A DNA stretch of 10,370 nt from Bacillota bacterium (GTDB lineage Bacteria > Bacillota > Clostridia > Clostridiales > Clostridiaceae). The notes beneath the pieces were generated by a model. That model was not told the origin of the DNA, did no database searches, and saw only the letters and a list, made by a program, of their open reading frames with translations. Positions 6,507-10,370 of this stretch are shown here, one piece after another. Both the position numbers and the translations under genes were made by a program. Position 1 is the first letter of the stretch. Every line of letters starts with the position of its first letter. Where the stretch lies: contig JAJYBA010000044.1 of assembly GCA_021779235.1 (NCBI GenBank), positions 1 to 10,370 of the forward strand. The letters are read 5' to 3'.

Positions 6507-8972
6507 ATGCTAAATTGGAAGAAAACAAAGTCAAATTCTAATGATATTGCTATAGAAAATAATATAACAAATGACAAAGTTCAACATTTTCCATCTCAAA
6601 ATAAACTTGCAGTTTTAAAGCACAATCAAAAATGTATTGTAAATAAATTAAGTAACAAAATCGATGAAACCGGTTTTGCTGCAGAAAATTTAATCGGTAT
6701 TACAAATAATATTAATCAGTATGTGGAAGTTCAGATGAGCTCAATTGACAAATTAGTAAGCGAAATTACTAATTATTCTGCATTGGCTGAAGAAGTGCTA
6801 GCAAGCACCGAAAATTCAAAGCAAATAGCAGAACAAACTATGGGAATAGCACAAGAGGGAAGTAGAGCAGTAGACAATTCTATTCAAGCCATGAATGAAA
6901 TAGAATCCTCTGTTGAAGATGCAAAGACCGTTGTTATGGATCTTAATACAAAGTCTGCACATATTAATGAAATGCTAAATGTTATTAAAGATATAGCTAA
7001 TCATACAAACCTACTTTCTTTAAATGCTTCTATTGAGGCCGCTAGAGCTGGAGAGGCTGGTAGAGGTTTTACAGTAGTAGCTCAAGAGGTTAAAAAGTTA
7101 GCAGAGCGAAGTGTAGAGTCTGCTGGATTTATTTCTAAGACCATAAATGAAATAAATGCAAGTATTAAACATACAATTGATGCTATGGATAAAACAACTG
7201 CCAAAGTAAAGGAAGGAACCGAAATAGCTAATAATACTATGTTGGTTTTTCACAATATCATAAAAGCAGTACAAACCAGCACTGATGTAACAGCAGAAAT
7301 AAATCTCGCTCTAGAAAGTCAAACTGAAAATTTAGAAAATGTTATAAGTTCCACAGAAGAAATGAACCATACTTCTGAGAAATTATTATCAGTTGTAGAA
7401 TCGGCTTCTTTAAATACTCAATATACAAAAACATCTCTTAATATTTTATGTGAGGTTTCAGAGGATTTAAAATATATATCGGATAAATTACTTGAGGAAA
7501 TTAATGTAACTACTAAAGAAGATTCCATTTTAAAAACCTGTATACACGGTGCGCCTCTTGGGTTTGATCCTGGCATGGCCATTGATCAGGAGAGCGGACA
7601 AGTAATTGTAAATGCTCACGCAGCTCTACTAACCATAGGTTCTTCAGGAGAAGTATCTCCTGGTATAGCAAGAAGTTGGTATGTGGAAGAAGATCATTTA
7701 ACTTGGATTTTTAATTTGAGGAAAGGTGCAAAGTTTCATAATGGGCGAGAGCTTACTGCATCTGATATTAAATATTCCTATGAAAGAATTTTAAGTCCGG
7801 CAACAAAGTCACCTAATAGTTGGTTTCTTGAAAACATTGAAGGAGCAGCCGAATATTTACAAGGACGAGCTAAAGAAGTTATTGGAATAAAAGTATTAGA
7901 TAAATATAGACTATCCCTAAAACTTACAGTACCTTACACAGGCTTTTTATTAAATCTTGGACAATACTGTTGCTCAATTATAGCTAAAGAAGAATTTGAA
8001 AAAGGCAAAATTGTTGGTTGCGGTCCCTTCATTTTACAAGAAACAAGAGCTGATGGATGTACGCTCACAGCGTTTAAGGATTACTTTGGTGGTGCTCCTT
8101 ATGCTGACAAAATCGAAATTGAGTTTAAACCAGAAAACGCAGCAGAAAAGTTTTTAAATAAAAGCTACAGTTTTATTACAATAGATAACAAAACTCTTAT
8201 GGAAAGTTTAAAACAAGCCGAGTCAGCCTCAATTAAAATGAAGGATGTCATGGGAACATATTATGCTGGTTTCAATTTAAAGAGTAATTCTCCACTTGTT
8301 CAAGATGAAGAAATAAGAAGAGCATTAAACTACGCTATTGACAGAAAAAGAATTATTAAAGAAATTTTAGGTGGCATGGCCATTGAATCTAAGGGTCCCT
8401 TTCCACCTAGCATAATTGATAATAAATATTTACCTTCTTTTGATTACAATCCTACTATGGTGAAGGATTTAATAGCTAAAAAAAGAATGGGGTCTGCACT
8501 AAAGCTTAAACTACTTATAAGAGAAGGCAGCAGTGATACTGTCTTTAATAAAATCTCACAATATGTCCTTGAGGATCTGAAGAAAGTAGGAATAGAGTGT
8601 ATAGTTGAAAAAGTTCCTGCTGACAAGTATTTTCCAAGTATACCTCATAGTGATTTATTTATAAGTAGATGGATTGCTGATACAGGTGACGCTGATAATT
8701 TCCTTCAACCTAATTTTAATTTAACAAATTACACAGACTTTTCAGGATATAACAATGAAAATGTAATAGCAATGATGAATACTGCTAAAGAAATAATAAA
8801 CCCTACTAAGCGTATTAAAGTGTATGAAGATATCCAAAAGAAAATTATCCACGATAGTCCTTGGATCTTCTTATATCATCCTCAAGTAGCTGTAGCTACT
8901 AATCCTGGTGTTTTAGGTGCTAGGCTAAATCCTCTAGGAATTCTAAGATTTGAAGATATAGTTATAGAATAA
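6507..8972 (+). CDS. Soluble chemoreceptor fused to a family-5 solute-binding protein
   Basis: One continuous frame of 821 residues. The N-terminal 60 residues are polar. A methyl-accepting chemotaxis signalling domain covers about 70-335: long heptad-like helices and the conserved hairpin tip at about 162-188, with NLLSLNASIEAARAGEAGRGF, which contacts CheA and CheW in known receptors. A complete SBP_bac_5 domain runs from about 344 to the end. It includes GFDPGMAIDQESG (352-364), the hallmark RKGAKFHNGRELTASDIKYS (405-424), VGCGPF (503-508), RRALNYAIDRKRI (604-616) and GDADNFLQP (727-735). There is no signal peptide, lipobox or membrane span, so I infer a cytoplasmic receptor that senses an imported peptide, metal complex or similar ligand and signals to CheA. 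The cytoplasmic use of this fold has a precedent in SgrR. An in-frame TTG at 6474 would add 11 residues, but AGGAGG at 6495-6500, 6 bases before ATG 6507, fixes the start. No C-terminal CheR-docking pentapeptide is seen. Confidence 0.93.
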   Translation: MLNWKKTKSNSNDIAIENNITNDKVQHFPSQNKLAVLKHNQKCIVNKLSNKIDETGFAAENLIGITNNINQYVEVQMSSIDKLVSEITNYSALAEEVLASTENSKQIAEQTMGIAQEGSRAVDNSIQAMNEIESSVEDAKTVVMDLNTKSAHINEMLNVIKDIANHTNLLSLNASIEAARAGEAGRGFTVVAQEVKKLAERSVESAGFISKTINEINASIKHTIDAMDKTTAKVKEGTEIANNTMLVFHNIIKAVQTSTDVTAEINLALESQTENLENVISSTEEMNHTSEKLLSVVESASLNTQYTKTSLNILCEVSEDLKYISDKLLEEINVTTKEDSILKTCIHGAPLGFDPGMAIDQESGQVIVNAHAALLTIGSSGEVSPGIARSWYVEEDHLTWIFNLRKGAKFHNGRELTASDIKYSYERILSPATKSPNSWFLENIEGAAEYLQGRAKEVIGIKVLDKYRLSLKLTVPYTGFLLNLGQYCCSIIAKEEFEKGKIVGCGPFILQETRADGCTLTAFKDYFGGAPYADKIEIEFKPENAAEKFLNKSYSFITIDNKTLMESLKQAESASIKMKDVMGTYYAGFNLKSNSPLVQDEEIRRALNYAIDRKRIIKEILGGMAIESKGPFPPSIIDNKYLPSFDYNPTMVKDLIAKKRMGSALKLKLLIREGSSDTVFNKISQYVLEDLKKVGIECIVEKVPADKYFPSIPHSDLFISRWIADTGDADNFLQPNFNLTNYTDFSGYNNENVIAMMNTAKEIINPTKRIKVYEDIQKKIIHDSPWIFLYHPQVAVATNPGVLGARLNPLGILRFEDIVIE

Positions 8973-8980
8973 TGAAATGT

Positions 8981-9014
8981 AAAGAACCTACAAGCAAAAG
9001 CTTGTAGGTTCTTT
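8981..9014 (+). terminator. Shared convergent terminator
   Basis: AAAGAACCTACAAGC (8981-8995) and GCTTGTAGGTTCTTT (9000-9014) form a perfect 15-base-pair stem around an AAAA loop. It is followed on the plus strand by ATATTTTATTT. It begins 8 bases after the stop of the plus-strand gene and 49 bases beyond the stop of the minus-strand cyclase. It should end the first gene's transcript and probably also the second; the U-tract on the minus side is poorer (CTTTACATTTC). Confidence 0.9.
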
Positions 9015-9062
9015 ATATTTTATTTCATAAATCATTACGTTAATTTTAACTATCTCCTATAC

Positions 9063-10112
9063 TTACTTATTCTTAATTACCTTAACCTTTTTTTTAATTT
9101 CTCTTTTCTCATCATACATTTTTTTATCCGCTTCACTAATTAACTCATCTAGATAATTTTTAGCTTGGGGAGTATACTCTGCTATACCATGGCTTATGCT
9201 TATTAAATATTCTCTATTATCCTCACTATTGATTTTATCAAAGCCTATCACTGCTCTATTCCATGATTCTTCTGCATCTTTAGACTCTGTTTTAGGGAAA
9301 ACAATTAAGAATTCATCACCACCAAGCCTTATAATAAAATCTATATCTCTAATAGATTTTTTTAAAATATCCATTGAAGTTTTTATTAACTCATCTCCCG
9401 CATTATGACCCAAAGTATCGTTAACATCTTTTAACCCGTTAATGTCAATAAAACAAATACTTATCTTTTCCCTATATTGCTTTGATTTATTAAATATATT
9501 CTCAAGTTTATTAATTCCCGCTCTCCTATTTAAAGTCCCTGTCATGGTATCCATCTCTGCGAAAAATTTTATTCTATCTTTTGAAGCCTTACTCTTAGCT
9601 ACTAGTACAGCAATAATAATGCTAATAATTGCACTTATCACAAAAATATATGCTTTTCTTGATATACTTTTTAAAATTAAATTTTCATCATAGTATCCCT
9701 TGTTTAAATCAAAAGGCGAATAAGAAATAATTTTATATGACTTTCCATTTAATTGAAGTTTATTTGATTCTTGCCCCTTTAGAAGTACAGTATTAAATGT
9801 AAATAACCCATTTTCTGTTTTAAATTGTCCTTCTTCACCTTCATTTATTCTATTCCACTCGGTTTTAAAATAATTTTTAAAACTCTTATCTTTATCATGT
9901 TCATACACAAAAACCCATTCTTTATTATTATCCATATCTATTAGATAGTACCCCTCTAGATTTAGCATGTTTTTCTCAATTTTAATCTTGTTATAATCAA
10001 TAATAGAGTAAGCAACTATAAAAAACAAAGAAAAAATAATAAAAAACAAAACGGCAGTCTTCAGTATTGTATTCTTATAATTCTTTAATACTTCTATTTT
10101 CATATGCTCCAA
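9063..10112 (-). CDS. Membrane-bound diguanylate cyclase with extracellular sensor
   Basis: Makes cyclic di-GMP from two GTP. In the 349 residues a first membrane helix (about 15-37) and a second (about 154-172) enclose an outside segment of about 115 residues that I cannot assign to a named sensor family (it ends SYKIISYSPFDLNKGYY, like the tail of a Cache-type domain). The GGDEF domain covers about 185-340: MDTMTGTLNRRAG (188-200), FIDINGLKDVNDTLGHNAGDE (221-241) and RLGGDEFLIVF (262-272). The signature GGDEF (264-268) is intact, so activity is expected. RDID at 255-258, five residues before it, is a textbook RxxD product-inhibition site. No EAL or HD-GYP domain is present. The start is uncertain: TTG at 10112 has AAGGGAG 8 bases upstream, while ATG at 10103 has only GGAG at 3 bases. 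The gene stands alone and converges on the chemoreceptor fusion gene. Confidence 0.95.
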   Translation of the reverse strand: MEHMKIEVLKNYKNTILKTAVLFFIIFSLFFIVAYSIIDYNKIKIEKNMLNLEGYYLIDMDNNKEWVFVYEHDKDKSFKNYFKTEWNRINEGEEGQFKTENGLFTFNTVLLKGQESNKLQLNGKSYKIISYSPFDLNKGYYDENLILKSISRKAYIFVISAIISIIIAVLVAKSKASKDRIKFFAEMDTMTGTLNRRAGINKLENIFNKSKQYREKISICFIDINGLKDVNDTLGHNAGDELIKTSMDILKKSIRDIDFIIRLGGDEFLIVFPKTESKDAEESWNRAVIGFDKINSEDNREYLISISHGIAEYTPQAKNYLDELISEADKKMYDEKREIKKKVKVIKNK

Positions 10113-10260
10113 TTATAAAACTCCCTTTTCTATTAATAGCTTTTATTTTACTTTAATTTTCTTCTCCCTCTTTATTTCGACATAATTCGCTTATAACTTT
10201 AATTTTTTTTAATATTAACTAAATTAAGCTGAATTTTAAATCACCTGGAGCTCTTCTTAC

Positions 10261-10274
10261 CTCATTATAATGAG
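10261..10274. repeat. 14-base perfect palindrome upstream of the diguanylate cyclase gene
   Basis: CTCATTATAATGAG is its own reverse complement. It contains TATAAT on both strands, but I found no -35 box 16-18 bases from either. It lies about 150 bases before the cyclase start and could be an operator; no regulator gene is nearby in the window. No clear sigma-A promoter for the cyclase was seen in 10113-10260. Confidence 0.4.
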
Positions 10275-10296
10275 TTTTATAAAATATGAAGGTATC

Positions 10297-10341
10297 AAAA
10301 AAAACAAATCAGCATAAGGACCTAGGTCTTTATGCTGATTT
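10297..10341 (-). terminator. Intrinsic terminator of a minus-strand gene beyond the right edge
   Basis: AAATCAGCATAA (10306-10317) pairs with TTATGCTGATTT (10330-10341). The stem continues inward through GGAC/GTCT (one G-U pair) to a CTAG loop. Read on the minus strand, the stem is followed after one base by eight T, a textbook U-tract. It implies that a leftward transcript ends here, just downstream of a gene lying mostly or wholly outside the window. Confidence 0.87.
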
Positions 10342-10370
10342 AATCATAACTCTCCGGGCAAGATAACAAT

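Noticed and set aside
9196..9693. Plus-strand open frames of 70 and 83 codons opposite the cyclase gene
   Set aside because: They are antisense to a clearly conserved GGDEF domain, lack ribosome binding sites and show no domain of their own.
10340..10370. C-terminal end of a minus-strand gene at the right edge
   Set aside because: A gene end is likely because of the terminator, but all three frames reach a stop within a few codons (for example IVILPGEL then TGA at 10344-10346), so the right frame cannot be chosen from about 27 bases.

Overview
The window is AT-rich (about one third G+C by eye), with strong AGGAGG-type ribosome binding sites, compact intrinsic terminators and a gene order typical of spore-forming Firmicutes. 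The protein sequences and the bofC-like/ruvA/ruvB/queA/tgt order point to a Clostridium or close relative. This is an inference from gene content; no rRNA or other marker is present.

Left part (1-4163, all minus strand). A housekeeping operon runs right to left: ruvA, ruvB, queA and tgt, with tgt cut by the left edge. RuvAB is the Holliday-junction branch-migration motor. QueA and Tgt make and insert the queuosine precursor in tRNA. Gaps between these genes are only 14-33 bases, so they are probably co-transcribed. Upstream of ruvA lies a 322-base gap holding an intrinsic terminator. Next comes a separate minus-strand gene for a secreted or membrane-anchored protein with a BofC-like C-terminal half (4154-4912). 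bofC also sits just before ruvA in Bacillus subtilis, so the neighbourhood is conserved even though a terminator separates the two transcripts here.

Middle part (4913-6259). A small unrecognised 96-residue protein (5102-5392, minus) ends in a long hairpin terminator. It is divergent from aat (5591-6259, plus), a complete leucyl/phenylalanyl-tRNA-protein transferase of the N-degron pathway.

Right part (6260-10370). The most unusual gene is at 6507-8972 (plus). It encodes an 821-residue protein joining a chemoreceptor signalling domain to a complete family-5 (oligopeptide/nickel type) solute-binding protein, with no signal peptide and no membrane segment. The solute-binding module should therefore lie in the cytoplasm, giving a one-piece soluble chemoreceptor for an imported ligand. 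It has a good sigma-A-type promoter and a 12-base inverted repeat that touches the -35 box. It converges, through a shared perfect hairpin terminator, on a membrane diguanylate cyclase (9063-10112, minus) with an intact GGDEF motif and an RxxD inhibitory site. Chemotaxis output and c-di-GMP synthesis thus sit side by side, though nothing in the sequence proves a functional link. At the right edge a terminator marks the end of another minus-strand transcript that lies outside the window.
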